A DNA stretch of 7,295 nt from NCBI GenBank assembly GCA_028571885.1, contig JAPVVU010000152.1:1-7295 (forward strand). Direction: 5' to 3'. The notes under the pieces were generated by a model. The model was not told the DNA's origin. It did not search any database and saw only the letters and a program-made list of their open reading frames with translations. Of this stretch, positions 6,951 through 7,295 are shown one piece after another. The position numbers and the translations under genes were made by a program. This DNA is from Gammaproteobacteria bacterium (GTDB lineage: Bacteria > Pseudomonadota > Gammaproteobacteria > GRL18). Numbering within the stretch: position 1 is the stretch's first letter; each line of letters begins with the position of its first letter.

Positions 6951-6989
6951 TATCTATTCATAAAAAGACTCTTTTAATAGGGGAATGGT
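6951..6989. other. Spacer after ABC gene, weak AT hairpin only
   Basis: AAAAG-ACT-CTTTT (about 6963-6975) could form a tiny AT-rich hairpin after the ABC exporter stop codon. It is too weak to call a terminator. The large inverted repeat that begins at 6990 may itself end transcription. Confidence 0.35.
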
Positions 6990-7295
6990 TTTCAGAAAAA
7001 TAACAATTTGTTATTAACTGAGCATTTTATCAACAGAACATTTTATTAAAAGAAGAATGCTAAATAACTGTTCCTAAACAGTGAATAGTGAACAATGAGC
7101 ATTAGAAGCTGGCGTTTATTATTGGGCGATTTGACGCAGTCTGAGCACAATAATAAATGACAGGCTCTGATGCGGATGATAAGTAAAGAATGTCCACTAT
7201 TTCCCCTCATGGAGCCTACTTTTGGTGGAACAGTTATTTAGCATTCTTCTTTTAATAAAATGCTCAGTTAATAACAAATTGTTATTTTTCTGAAA
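6990..7295. repeat. Large inverted-repeat element, 69-bp identical arms, cut by window end
   Basis: The right arm (7227-7295), reverse-complemented, matches the left arm (6990-7074) at all 69 positions once a 16-base insertion (7031-7046) in the left arm is set aside. Each arm contains its own small palindrome, AATAACAA-N-TTGTTATT (6999-7015 and 7270-7286). The 152-base interior holds further nested pairs: AATAGTG (7084-7090) with CACTATT (7195-7201), and a stem at 7107-7124 with 7148-7166. No open frame of note is inside. The architecture is that of a MITE or foldback-type element, or a large structured non-coding locus. The right limit, and any target duplication, lies outside the window. 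A fold-back assembly artefact is unlikely to give a 152-base non-palindromic centre plus an arm indel, but cannot be excluded. Confidence 0.8.
7107..7166. other. Central stem-loop inside the terminal inverted repeat
   Basis: TTTATTATTG (7115-7124) pairs perfectly with CAATAATAAA (7148-7157). The stem extends outward through a G-T and a C-G pair (7113-7114 with 7158-7159), one mismatch, CTG/CAG (7109-7111 with 7161-7163), a bulged base and AG/CT (7107-7108 with 7165-7166). The 23-base loop contains a smaller hairpin, GCG (7126-7128) with CGC (7135-7137). This could be a cruciform arm or an RNA stem. Confidence 0.5.

Overview
The window looks like an AT-rich gammaproteobacterial chromosome segment. 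That assignment rests on the style of the proteins: a Gram-negative RND pump with a periplasmic adaptor, and a proteobacterial Atm1-type ABC exporter. It also rests on low-GC intergenic DNA and on a REP-like palindromic repeat. The sequence alone does not give a genus. No tRNA, rRNA, CRISPR array, transposase or phage gene is visible.

Layout. Positions 1-304 carry no convincing gene, but they hold an imperfect nested palindrome (15-183). An orphan, very acidic 86-residue protein lies at 305-565 (minus) with its own strong Shine-Dalgarno and a perfect -10 box. A two-gene minus-strand operon follows: a membrane-fusion (adaptor) lipoprotein (3899-4966), then an RND permease of the HAE-1 type (767-3883). 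A 184-bp divergent intergenic region (4967-5150) holds two abutting palindromes and three 9-bp-phased direct repeats. On the plus strand, an intact Atm1/HMT1-type ABC exporter half-transporter occupies 5151-6950. The last 345 bp (6951-7295) have no gene. They are dominated by a large inverted repeat with 69-bp identical arms, nested inner stems, and a 16-bp insertion in one arm; it runs into the window edge.

How it works together. The adaptor and RND permease should form a proton-driven tripartite efflux pump with a TolC-family outer-membrane channel. No channel gene is present, but the adaptor carries a full TolC-docking motif, so the channel is probably encoded elsewhere. The divergent ABC exporter has every residue position I remember as lining the glutathione site of bacterial Atm1. 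Its likely cargo is therefore glutathione-linked metal, sulfur or electrophile species. The two systems share one control region and may respond to a common stress, but no regulator gene is in the window.

The main genes are ordinary in family. The less explained content is non-coding: the two hairpin-type elements at the window ends, the phased operator-like repeats, and the small orphan protein.
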